From Tilletia caries (taxonomy: Eukaryota; Basidiomycota; Exobasidiomycetes; Tilletiales; Tilletiaceae), in assembly GCA_032718865.1 (NCBI GenBank), contig JALUTQ010000046.1, positions 1,178,001 through 1,242,000 of the forward strand: a DNA stretch of 64,000 bases. Reading direction: 5' to 3'. Within the stretch, counting starts at the first letter, position 1. Every line of letters begins with the position of its first letter. A program made the position numbers and the translations under genes. Below the pieces are notes generated by a model. That model did not search any database, was not told the DNA's origin, and saw only the letters and a program-made list of their open reading frames with translations. Below, piece after piece: positions 11,882 to 24,006 of this stretch.

Positions 11882-13440
11882 GCAGGAAATGTTGGCAGAG
11901 AATGAGCTATGGATTTCCTCACCATCTTCCGCTTGATCTTCAATCACACTGCACACAACGTTCAGGTAATGACCCGACCCGGCTGAGAGTAGAGCCAGAG
12001 GTCCCAGCTTCCTGTTCCGCCGCGCCAGAGCTGCTCAAGTTGTCTACTCGAGCTTCCAGAGCCGTTGCCGCGCGCCCGTGTTCCTTTCCTGCCTCTCGAG
12101 CTTCACAGCAGCCCAGGTCATTCTCCACCCAACAAACATGGCACAGATCCTCGTTCATACGCATCTGTATGTCTCCGACTGAGCGCTGTGCTGGTTGCTG
12201 TGGGCGCAGGGATAGATTCGAGAGTCCGAGGCAGCACCTTGAAGCTGAACATGCTGATTGATCCTGATTCTTAAGGCCACCCTCACTCCTCAACTCCCGT
12301 CTACCCTTTCACTCGTAAGAAAAGACACCTGCTTTGAGCTCGTAGAACGCCCCATGCATACAGATACTATTGCGCGCAGCTGCGCGAGGAAGAGAGTCGT
12401 GTTATTGGGATATAAGAATGTTCGGGAGGAAGCAGAAGGATGCAGGCTCATGTCTTCGACGGTCAAAGAGGGGATGCGCATGGCGCCGAAGCCGGTAAGA
12501 AGACTTGTCGGCTCGCATCTGGCTTCTTGTTGGGGAAAGTACAGGGGCACAACAGCGCTCCGAGCCCGCCTGGCCAGAGTCGAGCATATGATGTGACGGC
12601 CATGGGTAGCTGGTCCCCATTGTTGAAGGGCCACGTGGAAATCTAAACCGAGCTTTAAATCACCACTGACTTCATAGCGGCAGATAAGATAAGATCAGTT
12701 TACCACGTGGCGTCAGGTGTACCCCAGCATATGGGATGTGGCATATAGGAGGCAGCCCTTGGGAGCCGGATGTCCGTCGGGCCATACTTATAAGAACGGT
12801 TGGACAGCGATGAGCATCCGCGACCGTACCCGGAGTGCACTACCGTGACGCGCAGCGGAGGAGGCTGAGGACGTCGAAGCTGCCTGCCTGCGCTGAACTA
12901 AGGCGTATCCGACGCGCAGACACGGGGAACAACGGCGCTCGGAGATGCCCAGGCAGGCTGGTATGAGGGTCGATGATGGCCGTGTACATCGAGAGAGAAG
13001 CTCTGGAAGATTGATCATTGAACGGTAAAGATTGAGGTATCGGAGAGAGCAGAAAGGTGAAAATAGCTACTTAAGGCAGATGGGAAGCAGATACGTCAGC
13101 CAGACTGGAAAGGATCATCAGAAATCAACACGTAAAGACGAAAGTGTCAGCCAGGCATAGCAGCAGCAGCAGCAAGCGAGCAGAAAGACTCTTGGAGGCA
13201 ACAACGGGGGAGAAAGTGGTTAGCAGCACTGGGCAAAAGAGGTCAGCTGCGAGCTCCTTTCGATCCGCCGAGTGGCTCAGAGAAGAGGAACATGAGCGAT
13301 CTTTGGCTCGGGATGAATGCAGTGGACCATTGAGCAGCGTTCGGAGCTGTCTGGCACTGGGTTGTGTAGAGTCGACTGGGGGGTGTGAAGGATGATGGTA
13401 GTTGAGAGTCTGATTCTGGCACCTTGGTTACCTTTGTGTT

Positions 13441-13497
13441 TTGCGATTGCGATTTCAAAAAGTTCATTTTCAAAGGTGACCCAAACGGCGTTCCATA
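13441..13497 (-). repeat. Right terminal inverted repeat
   Basis: Partner of 11825-11881 on the opposite strand, directly followed by GGCGGA. Confidence 0.8.
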
Positions 13498-14725
13498 GGC
13501 GGACCCTCTCTCCACGCCACGTGGGATTTCGACCCCTCGTCTTGCCGCCTGTCGCTGCTCCCACCTTCGGTTCTCGCGCTGCCATCGAGCGTGTCAACTC
13601 CTGCTGAGGGCGAAAGAAGAAGGACGTTCAGGAGACGGAAGGCGACTGCCCGGCGTTTCCGGTTCGTTCTCTGGCGTTGACGGTCTTTTCGCGGTGTGCT
13701 CGTGTCCGCGAAGGCGAGAGAGGTCGTCCGGATCCTCCCGCAAAGCTGTGGGAAAACCTGCCATGACCTTCAGCTGACGATCGTTAGCGACTTGAACGCT
13801 TGGGCGGAGACGTTGTCTTTCTGTCACATTCCAGCATGTTGTGCGCTGTCAAAGGACTTCCCGCTGCTGCGTTGCTGTGCACCGTGATCAACGTTTGCAA
13901 GTTGCAGGTCTGCCTTGTGATCACCCTTGCGCTGGCGACCGAGTGCTGACTGCTGATCACCTTGCATCGCCTCCTAGAAGCTCTTGTTATGCGCGTCTGT
14001 TCGCTGACTTGTTCTCCTTCCCTCTCATGCCTTGTTGCAGGTGCCTTGTGGACACGTCTTGGATACAAGTTCTCACTCCTCTGCTGCCGCCCTCCGTTCC
14101 GTCGAGTCTGCAAATCTGTAAGTGCAATATCGCCCGCCGCTCTCCTGGAGGCCCGCAGTCGAAGGTAGGGAGGCATGGCGCAGAAGCAAGGGTCAAGTTC
14201 TGGAAGCTCCGAGTGCGACAGCCTGGTCAACAAGTTTGCCCCCCCTGGTCGTCCCTTGGATACGAGCCAAACCGCCCTGAAGAATGAATGATCACGGCGG
14301 GAGAGCACATCAACACAACCGTGACGATGGCAACCAGGGTCTCGAAGGCAACGGCGAGGGCAACAACAGTGCTGGGAACACACAGAGCCAGTCAACCAGG
14401 ACGCAGGAGAGCACAGGACCGCGTGCCTACAGGCCTCGCTCTTGTTGCCTCACTATCTCCTTCGTCGCTGTCTGCACTCCACCAGTGAACTTCCGAATTG
14501 CCACACCACGTACAGGATAGAGCGGCAGGTCAGCAACACCTAGAACCTTCATCCACATCCACATGAAGGCATAGGTCGACAGTCCTGTATAAGACTGGCG
14601 CTCATCATCCTTCATTCGAGCTTTTTGCCCTGCCCTGCTTCTTCACCTTTCTCCCTCCCTGGATTTCCTGTGCTTCGGCATCGCCAACGACAATCTCTCC
14701 CAACTCACTTCCTCCTATCGACAAG
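13498..14725. other. Non-coding stretch upstream of the SAM-domain gene
   Basis: About 1.2 kb between the transposon-like element and the next start codon. Open frames on either strand here (for example 13784-14395 minus) lack recognisable motifs and are probably chance. A pyrimidine-rich tract around 14625-14700 lies just before the start codon and resembles a fungal core promoter or 5' UTR. Confidence 0.4.
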
Positions 14726-17700
14726 ATGCCGGGCAGTCCTTTGCTACAATTCCCTCAAAACCTGGTATCGAACTCTGACCACTCCGTTCCCGAGCGGGAG
14801 GTCAGCCGCGGATCAGAAAACCAGGCCCCCTCGGGTCAGCAGAACCAAAACTCGAACGCTACAGCGTCTCACAAGGTGAGTTGATGCACGACTTCGGATT
14901 GAGTAGCCCCCACTGTCCAGGTACTGATATATCCGCATCCACAGACACAAAATAATGCTCAAAAAGAAAAGAACCCGCAAGCCATATCGCCCAAGATCGT
15001 CGCAACTGGCCTCGTTGCTGAGAATGATTCCGACTCCGACAGTGACGGTGGCACATCCACCAGCACAGTCGTACCAACCGAAAAACACGATGTACTCCAG
15101 ACTCCTGCTCGACCTGCCGCTTCAAGTAACGTCTCACAGCCACGAACGCTTCCGACCGCTTATCGACCTCCTTCGAATGAGAGGATGCTTCAAGTCGAGA
15201 CTGGCGACGATATGATTCCCGCCAGAATCATCGAAGACATGCCGTCCGAGCTCTCCGCTCGCGATGCGGTGGAGCAGTATTCGCAGATCTGCCGACATCT
15301 CGATCCCGATTACTGGCACGCCATCATCAAGCACATCTACGGCCTGAAGGATTCCTCGCGCGCTGGGATGGAGGCCCTTTCGCGCTTTGCTGAAGTAGCA
15401 TATATTCGGGTTCCAGGATTGTACGTCCTGATGTGCTCTCGATACGATGCGCAACTTCGTCAGTGGGCCAATCGAAATTCGGCGAAGAGACTCACCGGCA
15501 AGGACCTCGAGGAGAGTCGGAAGCAACTTCAGCCTCGGCCGGGACAGGAGGAAAGTCCGGCCAAAGCTCATCCACCCACGGTGTACGTCACCCCGGCCAC
15601 TCCTCATTCGCACCTCTCAGCTATTCCGCTCAGTCCGGAGTCTGTACCGGACGACGGTCGATTTACGACAACCGTCAACATCTCGAGTAATGGCGCCCAA
15701 AAGGCTGACCAGCCGTATCCCGGGATGGCTCGTCTTCTGCAGCTCCAGGCAAGTGAGCAGATCGCCACTGGAGTCCTGCACAAGCCTCACAAGCCCAAGG
15801 TTGTCGCCAAGACGACGTCCACCACCCGGCGCAAGGCTCTGCCGATCGAGTACACCATGGTCGATCAGGCCCTCACTCACGCAGACGCGACCAGAGAGCT
15901 CAGTCTCGAATTTGGGCTCTTCATGCCCATGCCCATGCCAATGTCCATGCCTGCGCCTCCGCCTGAGTCAGGAGACGCCTTCTACACCAAAGTGCAGACC
16001 TACCCTCCTAGCCCAGTCTTGACGCAGCCACGCCTCGTCTCTGTGCCAACGGTGCATGCGACATCTGACTTCATTCCGGACCTTTTCCAGCCTCGAAGCG
16101 TCTCGAATCCCAACCTTTCGTTCGCAAGTCCACTGGTGTCCGACCCCTCAAGGCTCTATTATGCGACGGAAGACGGCGGGGCAGCAGCGGCGGCGTCTAT
16201 GCGAAATGCTGGGAGCGCGTTGAACAGGACTGTGGCTGGCCAGAACGCTGCCTCCACGCCAGAGGCTGACGCGAGGCAGAACTCTTGGAAGGGAAAAGGA
16301 AAAGCCGATGGCCCGCAGGCTTCTGGACTCGGTCGACCGAGCCCTCTGGGTAAATTTCAACCGATCACCCTACAGTCGCTCCAACAAAACACTGGCCCTA
16401 CGATGAACCGCAAAAGCCCAGCCCCAACTGGGCCTCCCAAGTCAGCAAGCTTCCTGCCTTATCAATCGCACAGCGCCCTTCCTCCACCTGCTGCGGGTAT
16501 GACTTCGCTTGGTCATCCCCATCTTACTTTCACTGGACTGGCATTTCCTTGGCCGCGAGGACAAAGTTCCGCGTTCTGCAGTCCTTCGGCGGGCGAGGAT
16601 GCGCGGATGACGGATGCGAATCAGCCCCTGTGGACCCAAGCACCGACCGGGATCTTTCTGTCCCGCATGGCGGTCATTCACGGCCTGCCTTATGAGCTCG
16701 TTGCGACGGACCCATTCCGCATCTACGTTCTGATCCTCCATCTGCTTCGCCACCTCGGTCTGTCTCAACTCTCTCACACCGTACGGCTCATCTCGACTCT
16801 CAACGCGCTTCCGTCAACGTCGCCGCTCTACTACGGCGGCCCGAGCCAGCAGACAGCCCCTGATCCGAATGGAGATGGCACTTCTGCGTCCTCTCACAAT
16901 GGCAAACAGGGCTGGGCCTGGATCATCTTCAACTCTGTTCAACAGCGAAACACGTTTCTTCAAACGTACGTTCAGAGGGTGCGGGCGGGTTGGCTTCCAC
17001 CTGCTATCGAGGGCTTTCCGGTCAGGACAGCCCACACAGAGTCAAGCACAGAGTCAACAGGTGGCACTACGTGGCCTTACTACATCTACTCAGCGGAGGA
17101 TTACCTTGGCTACTCTACCGGAGCTCCTCGTACAGGCTCGCAGATACAAACGACAAGTCAGGCTCAGCCGAAGCCCCAGACCGGATCAATGCTGCCTCCG
17201 CCGGTTCCTCGCCAGCCTGCGATGGCTGCGCAGTCGCCTCGTGTTTCGACTGACTCACCTCAGTCCAATGCTAACGGGATCCCAAAAGCTCCTATCCGCT
17301 CAGCAACGCCAGAAGGAGAGGCTGCGACCAGACCAGGGTACTCGTCTGCGGTGATGAGGACACCTCTGGGTCAAATACAGCAGGGTCATCCGACGACGAA
17401 GAACGTTCGGAGACGTCAGCCATCTGCCTACACCTTGACCTCGCCGTATACGTCTGGTCCTCCTGCGACTCGGGCGACCCCCACTGATTCCAACGTGGCA
17501 TCAGCGGCAACTCACAAGAAGCGGAAAAGGGTCAACGACGATGCTACTGCCGGCGGCGAGCAAGAAAACGCGGACATCTCTGTGCCAGAAAGCATCTCCA
17601 ACTGGCTGCTCCGTCACCATCTGCACAAGTATGAGCCCAAATTTGAGTCACTCAAATGGCGCGACATGCTGGTCTTGGACGATCAGGCGTTGCTGGACAG

Positions 17701-19135
17701 GGGGATGGTTGCTCTGGGTCCGCGGAGGAAGATGCTTAAGCTTCTGGATGAATTGCGGGCGGCGCATGGGGCCAAGATGCTGGGTGAAGCGAAGGATGGA
17801 GCTGGTTCTGGCAGCAAACATCGCAAGTCGACACCTGCTCAGATGCAGCAGGTGTCCACGGCGCAGCAGACCGATGTCGAGAACACAGTTCTTGAGCATC
17901 AGCATCAGCATCAGCGTCGATCGTTGAGCTCGGCCGCCTCGGCTGTGATTCATTTTGCGGATCAAAGTCGCAGGCGTACCTTTTCTCGGACGCCCAGTGC
18001 CAACATACTTCTGCGTCCGGTGTCGTCCTCTCCCGGAAGTGGACCCACCATTTTATCCCCACGGCAAAGCAGCGGCAATGACGCGGGCAGTGGTTGGTCC
18101 AGTTGGAACGGACCTCAACAGCCACCTCCGGTTCCGGTTTCGGCGCCAATGTTGCACCCTCAGCATGGAGTCTTCCAGGCCTGGTACACGCACGGGCAAC
18201 CCTCGGCTGTGACAATTTCTTCGGCTTCCTCTTTTGCTCATCCGCAAGCCCACCCGTCTCACATGCGGACTGGATCTGGGACGTACGTGCCCGCTACAGT
18301 CGTTCATCATGGCAACGGCAGCGGCGGGGTGTCGTCGGAGGGTTATGACGGGGCTACCTGGTGGACTCCATCGGTTGGGGGAGGTGGGAACAGCACTCAT
18401 GCGGTTGCTATGCGGTCAGTATCGGCGAGCTCGGTCGATGGAGAGGGCCGTGTGGTGCATCATGTTGTGCCTGGGTACGAAGTACCTCCTGGGCGAATGT
18501 ACGCGCCGCACCCGCTGGAGCCGTACTTTGGCTCGACACCGGGGTCGACATCTCGAATGCGCACGCCCTCAGCGTCGAGTGTCCCTCCCGTCGCCATGTC
18601 CACTCCGAATCATGGCGGCTATGGGCGATCGTTCTCAGTAGCGCTGCCGACGAACGCGTACGTCAACCATACGAACACGTCCACACCGCCGCCGCCTCCG
18701 CCCTTTTCTTTCCCATCTCAAGCTTTTACGAACCACGGCAACCTGTCGATGGCTTCTGGCTCGGATGCGTCGAACAACGGGATGATGCTGCCTCCGCCTC
18801 CACCTCCCCTGCCAGCCCCCACAGCGGCGCTGAACCAGATGCATCTCGGCAACGGCTACAGTGGCAGCGGTCCGGTTTCCAGTTCGCCAGGTTCATTCAC
18901 CTCCTTCGAGACGCGTGTACCAGCCTCGTACGTCCGGAGCTCGTCGGCAGCTCTGATCAACATGGACGGAGGGCGGGCATACCAGCATGAGACAGGCCAG
19001 CGGGTTTCGTTCGCAGCTTTGAACGGGGCATCTGCTGGGCCTGGTTTGGTGGATGGGGACGCAGGCGAGTATCATCGCGACCGGGACTCGAGTGGCAGCC
19101 ACATGATGGATGCCGACTTGAGCGCGACGACGTAG
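14726..19135 (+). CDS. Large SAM-domain RNA-binding-type protein, Smaug/Vts1-like
   Basis: Two exons, 14726-14875 and 14945-19135, give 1446 residues. A folded N-terminal region (about residues 135-230; ...MPSELSARDAVEQYSQICRH...) is followed by long Ser/Pro/Gly-rich disordered sequence. A SAM domain lies at about residues 930-990: ISNWLLRHHLHKYEPKFESL, then KWRDMLVLDDQALLDRGM and ALGPRRKMLKLLDEL. The KW...GALG.RRK.LK pattern matches the RNA-hairpin-binding SAM of Smaug and Vts1, which bind mRNA and recruit decay factors. The RNA-contact surface is recalled from the family and was not modelled. The tail carries polyproline runs. A short Met-Pro repeat (MPMPMPMSMPAPPP) lies near residue 370. 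The protein is about three times longer than yeast Vts1, so orthology is likely but not proven. Confidence 0.75.
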
Positions 19136-19649
19136 GACGGAGATTCGTTGGCACTTGCTGCGTGCTGCGATCCCGCTCTTCTCTTCTCTCCCCTTTCTTT
19201 GCTTCCGCGGCAACACGCGTTAAAACCGGACGACGCTCTCGTACCGGGCACACTTTCGATTAGCTTAGATAGCTACATATGCGCCAAAATGAGCGGAAAC
19301 AAACGCTCGTATCAGGCACCAGGCATCACGTACATGTACCTCATGTTCTCCTTTCCCTGACCAGTTCAAAATTCAATGAAATAACGTCCTTCCTTCACGA
19401 AACGATCCCTGCAACTTGGCGCGTGTTTGAGCAGTTGAAGTGTCGGAGGCTGGAAGCCTGATGAAGGAGATGTGCAGTCTATCATTGCATGAGTGGGGAA
19501 ATGCTACAATTGAAGGGGAGAAGCATGGCGGAAAGAAGTGGTGAGAAAGAGAGCAAGGGTGGCAAGTAAGTTAAGATATCTGAAAGCAAAAAAGGGTTGA
19601 CCGTTGACCGCTTTGTGAGCGGCGCAAGCGGGGGGATCGTGTGTCTGCA
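19136..19649. other. Convergent 3' spacer
   Basis: About 510 bp between the stop codons of the SAM-domain gene and the small minus-strand gene. It holds 3' UTRs only; no repeat or coding signal was seen. Confidence 0.45.
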
Positions 19650-20328
19650 TCATGAGTCTTGCTCGAGGATCCACTCGACAAGGGCGACAATCTCGTCCCG
19701 CTGGATCTTCTTGAGGTCTTGCAGCTTCTGTGCACCGCACACAGTCGACGCGCCTCTTGTCGCGGCTTGGCAGTCTGTTCAAGGATATGGAAGGTGGTGT
19801 GAGTTTCTTTTCGCGTGGCAGAATTCGCGTCCGGAGATGGGGAGGGAGGGAAAGAGACTGACCATCTGTGAAGCGACAGGCTCGATCTTGAGCTTCTTTG
19901 AGTGTTTCGCCCCCGTGGACGATTTGGATCAAAGGATGGTCGAGTTGGCGACACCACCAATTTGAGTTGCTGAAGTCCTGTAATTGACAGAGAGCGAGAG
20001 AGAGAATGTCAGAAACACGGGAGCTCTCCTCAAGGAGCCGGACAAGAGCATCCTCCACCCCCAAACTCACCTGTTCCCGTCGATGCGAAATGCAGTGCAC
20101 CACCCGGCACGTCATCTCGCCGTCATTCTCCTGCGCGATCGTATGCGCCCGAGCAACGTCGTCGTTGAGCAAGTGCAGCGCAGCGCGGAGCCGCTCGTCG
20201 GACGATGCGAATCGGTCGATGTGCGCGCTCAGGGTGGGGTCGTAGCAGGGTGAGCCGAGGGGCAGACAGAGCGGGACGGACTTGCGCTCGATGAGGTCTT
20301 GGAGCGGAGCTGGTAGGGCCCGCGGCAT
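19650..20328 (-). CDS. Small conserved-looking protein of unknown function
   Basis: Three exons, 20328-20071, 19977-19863 and 19774-19650, give 165 residues. I do not recognise the family. The first exon codes MPRALPAPLQDLIERKSVPL and a helical region; the second contains NSNWWCRQLDHPLIQIVHGG; the third ends with a charged helix IQRDEIVALVEWILEQDS. No signal peptide or membrane segment is visible. A read-through frame covers 19504-20328 without splicing, but it loses the good helix at the end, and three clean GT/AG junctions support the spliced form. A run of 12-13 G lies at about 20406-20418, some 80 bp upstream of the start. Confidence 0.55.
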
Positions 20329-21304
20329 GGTTGGCGCTGGCTTGTTTTTGGACTTGCGAAGGGGTGGGTTTCCTGCGTTCGGGAGGGGCTGGGGGATGAT
20401 CAGCGGGGGGGGGGGGGGCAGAAAAAGTCAGAGGATGATGGTGGTAGAGCACATCTTCAGAAGTCACACGGAATTGGCCCATGTCAAATGGGATTGGCGA
20501 CGCGCAGGTCGATGACCGCCTGGTGATGAAAGTAAGCAAGTCACGCCCGAGGTCCCGCCCGCGCCTTCGGTCCGCGCTTCATGAGCGCCGCAGCCCATCT
20601 CGCTGCGCTCACCACCTCCCTATAATATGTACCTCATCTGCGCACCGGCGACAGCACCACACCACCACGAAGGACCCCGACAACGAGACGATGGCAGCAA
20701 GCAGTGGCAGGCTAACTGGCTAATCAATGCGGTCATCCAACAATTTCCGCTGCTCTCGGTGAATTCTTCTTCCCTTTGTTCGCTGTTCGACAGGCTCGCT
20801 TACTGCTGCGCGTGGCTGTCTGGCCGACAAGGTTCCTTGGTCGCTTGGTCCACCAGGTTCGCAAGGTGCAAGAACAAGATCTGCGCTTTGTGCAACGTGA
20901 GGCGTGAGTGCGGCGGTCGGCGGTCCGGAAGAGGCTGAATGCGTGAGGTGAACAAGTTGCGAGGGGAGAGGGGATATTGTACAAGAATACAGTGTTGGGG
21001 GAGAGGGGTGTCTACAGCTTACAATGTGGAGAGGGGTAATACATGCTGGCGTAGAGGGTGGCCAAGTGACGGGAAGACCTCGCGGTATGGTACAGAGAAC
21101 GGGCGACGTATCTTGAGAGGTTGAATGGGAGAAGGATCTTGAAGTCTGGCTGCGCTGTGAGGATTTGGGCGAAAATGACGGAGAGGAGCGGCGTTTGGCA
21201 GAGTCGTCGGTCGTGATGCTTGATGGCCCACCGAAACTTGAGAGCTTGATCGACCTTTGAGAAGTGGCCGCAAGTTGCTGGAGACCGGTGCCGATCTTGC
21301 GATA
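20329..21304. other. Intergenic region of about 1 kb
   Basis: It lies between the start of the small unknown gene and the stop of the Yippee-like gene, so it contains one promoter and one 3' UTR. It includes a homopolymer of about 12-13 G near 20406-20418. The open frames in 20700-21411 have no motif support, and I see no RNA gene. Confidence 0.4.
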
Positions 21305-21778
21305 TCAGGACCAGCCATTGGCCTTATGGCAGGCCGCTCGCTCCAAGATGTACTTGTCCTCCTTATACCGCTGCGAGCTCTCCCACGCCTTGAGGTAGGT
21401 CCACCCGACATTTACGCCGCATCCTTCGCAATGTAGATCGGCCACGGTGTGAACACCCGTGAGGAGTTGGCGGTCCTCCTTGGCTCCCAGTCGGGTGTTG
21501 AGCACGCTAAAGAAGAGGTATGCCTTCCCGTCTCGGCCGGAGAATGCCTTGGAGATGAGCTCGTCCTGGAAGATGGAAGTACGCAGGGCAGGGGATGAAT
21601 AAAGCTAGAGCAAATGCAGCATACAGTAGACAGATAAAAGACTCACCTGGAGGGCGAGATGGGTCCCGCACTGTGCGCATTGGTACATCGGCACTGATTC
21701 TGGCAGATAGCGGAGCTGAGAGCTCGGCGAGCCTTCGGACGCGGGAGGCGATGAGGAAGCGGTGGGAACTGAAGTCAT
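21305..21778 (-). CDS. Yippee-like zinc-binding protein
   Basis: Two exons, 21778-21647 and 21565-21305, give 130 residues, the usual length for a Yippee/Moh1 protein. The zinc ligands are seen as two CxxC pairs, CAQCGTHLALQ and CEGCGVNVGW. The typical FSGRDGKAYLFFSVLN core follows the first pair, and TYLKAWESSQRYKEDKYILE closes the fold. Family members are small proteins linked to GID ubiquitin-ligase or cell-cycle functions; the exact role here is inferred from homology only. The start is followed by a 25-residue Ser/Pro-rich tail before the domain. The gene is divergent from PI31 across 248 bp. Confidence 0.9.
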
Positions 21779-22026
21779 CCTGATCGCCGCTTCTTCTTCT
21801 ATCTTATCCGCTCAGAGTGATCCCCCTTCGCCGTCGTCGTCGTGAGCGAGCTTGATCTCATCTTCAGCAGGCTGGATCGCAAGATGGGACCTCCCCACAG
21901 CGCTCGGAGCGTTCTTTTATTAGGCGACACTCAGCGCATGAGCCACCCAGCCTGCGCTTCCATTCATTTCCTCAGAGCGGACCATCACCATCAACACAAG
22001 CAGCGCCCTCAGTACACTCGCCCAGC

Positions 22027-23409
22027 ATGAGCGCGTCTTCCTCCGCCGCCAACATCTTCGATCCCGCGGCGCTCGTCCAAAAACTCGAGTCCCTACTGCC
22101 GACACCATCAAGCGCAGCAAGCGAACAGGACTCATCAGCGAAGACACCAGCGAGTCAGCTCGCCAATCCATACGATGCTCTGGCCGCTCTATCTCACAAC
22201 TTCATGACCGCCGTCGGTTTCAGACTGGTTGGTCTGGGCGAAGACCACCGTCTCCCGTCGTCGTCGTCGTCCTCATCAGCAGCGGCCGAGGGAAGCAACA
22301 GCAATGAGGCTGACGGGTCGGGCTCGAATCGGTTGCCGGAGGAGTGGAACGCGCGCGGGCCAGAGAGCTATGCGTTCCGGTATCGGCATCATCAGAGTGC
22401 AATGGAGTTCGTGCTCAAGATCGTCAGGATGAGCGGGAGAGCTCTGATGCATGCTCTGGCCGTCGAGGTGAGTTTCCTGTCCTGCTACCATGGCCGCCAC
22501 CGACGCTCTGCAATGCTGAACTTTACACCCTTCAACGCATTCATTCTTCCTTAGGACAACAAGACAGCTACACTTGACGTCTCCGTGGCCGACTATACCT
22601 CGTCTGCCTTCTTCCCCTACCCCCGACCGGGAGGCTCAGGCTCAGCTAGCGGTAGTCACAGCAGTGAACCACTCATCAACGGCTTCATCGGCTCAGCACG
22701 TATTCAAGACCTGTCCTCGCTGTTCAAGATCAACATCATCCAGAAGCTCGTACCCGGTCTGCAAAAGGAAGGCTATCTCGAGGAACCCGACTCGAGCACC
22801 GCGGCAGGTCCAAGCTCCAGGGCCGAGGATCAACAACGACGCAGACGCCCCGAGGAGGACTACGACCCCCTCCGGGACCCACGTTTCCAACCGCCGCCCG
22901 CTCGGCCGTCCCAAGACCCTTACTTCGACCCCTTCGGCAACGGGCCCCACATCGGCGGTCGAAACCCAGCCACAATCGGCGATCGGGACCTGAACCCACT
23001 CGGGATCCCACCCGGTCGGTTTGGCGGTGGACCCCCGCCACTCTTCGGAGGCGGGGACCATGGAGGTGGGATGATCGTGGGGCCTGACCATCCCATGTTC
23101 CGAGACCGGTTCGAGCCGGATTATCAGGGACGGGGCGATGGTATGTTGCCACCGGGGGCTGTCCCGCCTGGCGCACGGTTTGATCCTATTGGGCCTTTTG
23201 GAGGGCCGATGGGACCTGGTGCTGGTCCTCGACGGCCTGGTCGGCCCGGACGCGGAGGACCGCTGGGCGGCGATCCCGATTGGGACGATGTCGCGCCACC
23301 GCGTAACGTGAGTTAGACCCCCCCAGTTGTCGCAACCCTGATTCATCTCAGAACTGACGCCAGATAATCTGACCACCCACAGAGCGACTACGACAACATG
23401 TTCATGTGA
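22027..23409 (+). CDS. PI31 proteasome regulator (PSMF1/Fub1 family)
   Basis: Three exons, 22027-22467, 22555-23307 and 23383-23409, give 406 residues. The N-terminal part (about 1-230) matches the alpha/beta FP domain of PI31: PYDALAALSHNFMTAVGFRL, YAFRYRHHQSAMEFVLKIVR, and VADYTSSAFFPYP. The C-terminal half is Pro/Gly/Arg-rich and includes DPDWDDVAPP. The tiny last exon codes SDYDNMFM, matching the conserved short PI31 tail that reaches into the 20S proteasome. PI31 binds 20S proteasomes and modulates their activity and transport. The terminal exon is only 27 nt and would be missed by simple gene finding, but the tail motif supports it strongly. Confidence 0.88.
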
Positions 23410-24006
23410 GGGCTTGCTTCCCAGTTTGCTTTACCCTTTACGATCGAGGTTACCTTGCTGTGTCAGTGTCAAACATCAAGCGAAGATCTCATCGAGCCTC
23501 GTTCATCGCTCGGATTGAAGTCGGACTCGGCGTGAAATTCTGAGATCGACCTGAGGCGCGCTGCAGGGTCCCTGTGAGCAAAGCTTTCGCCGCTGTCTAG
23601 TGACATCTCGCCCCCAGCAAGAGACGAGGATGTCAGAGGCCACGTGGCGACCGGCGCAGGCTGACTGCAGACAAGCTCAGGAACGCGCTTCGGATAAACA
23701 ACGCCACACTTGGTTTCAGCTGTCGATCATTGATCTCTCGGTGCAGGGTCGGTACGGTAGGAAGACCAACATCTCTCTCACCGTTTCTGGAGCGGACTTT
23801 GCTCGCTGCCACTTCACTCTATGTACTGGGTCCAGTCTGAGGTTGGATTTGAATGTTAGCAATAGCAGCAGATGGGTTCGTATCTCTCGATCTCTCAGCG
23901 GAAGGGTATAAATAAGTATTGAGCCGCTTTATTGCTTCCGCATACAGGTGCTGGAGCGTCCGACATCATCACAGCTGCCTTGGGAGGGCCACTGAGCAGC
24001 ATCAAC
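23410..24006. other. Spacer with the F-box gene promoter
   Basis: About 600 bp between two plus-strand genes: 3' UTR of PI31, then promoter. The open frame at 23600-23911 lacks recognisable features. Confidence 0.4.
23907..23914 (+). promoter_or_regulatory. TATA box of the F-box gene
   Basis: A consensus TATAAATA sits 93-100 bp upstream of the ATG at 24007, in a typical fungal position. Confidence 0.5.

Larger units (their letters stand above)
11825..13497. mobile_element. Non-autonomous DNA transposon-like element with 57-bp TIRs and 6-bp flanking duplication
   Basis: The left arm 11825-11881 and right arm 13441-13497 are inverted copies of each other over 57 bp with one mismatch. The outer ends read TATGGAACGCCGTTTGGGTCA. 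The six bases immediately outside both ends are GGCGGA (11819-11824 and 13498-13503) in direct orientation, as expected for a target-site duplication. The interior of about 1.56 kb has only short, implausible reading frames, so no transposase is encoded. The superfamily is uncertain: a 6-bp duplication does not point to the commonest groups. Confidence 0.7.

Noticed and set aside
13784..14395. 203-residue minus-strand frame between the TIR element and the SAM gene
   Set aside because: Composition is odd, no motif is recognisable, and it overlaps the probable promoter of the next gene.
19504..20328. Single unspliced reading frame over the small minus-strand gene
   Set aside because: Three clean introns and a sensible helical C-terminus support the spliced 165-residue form; the read-through adds low-quality sequence.
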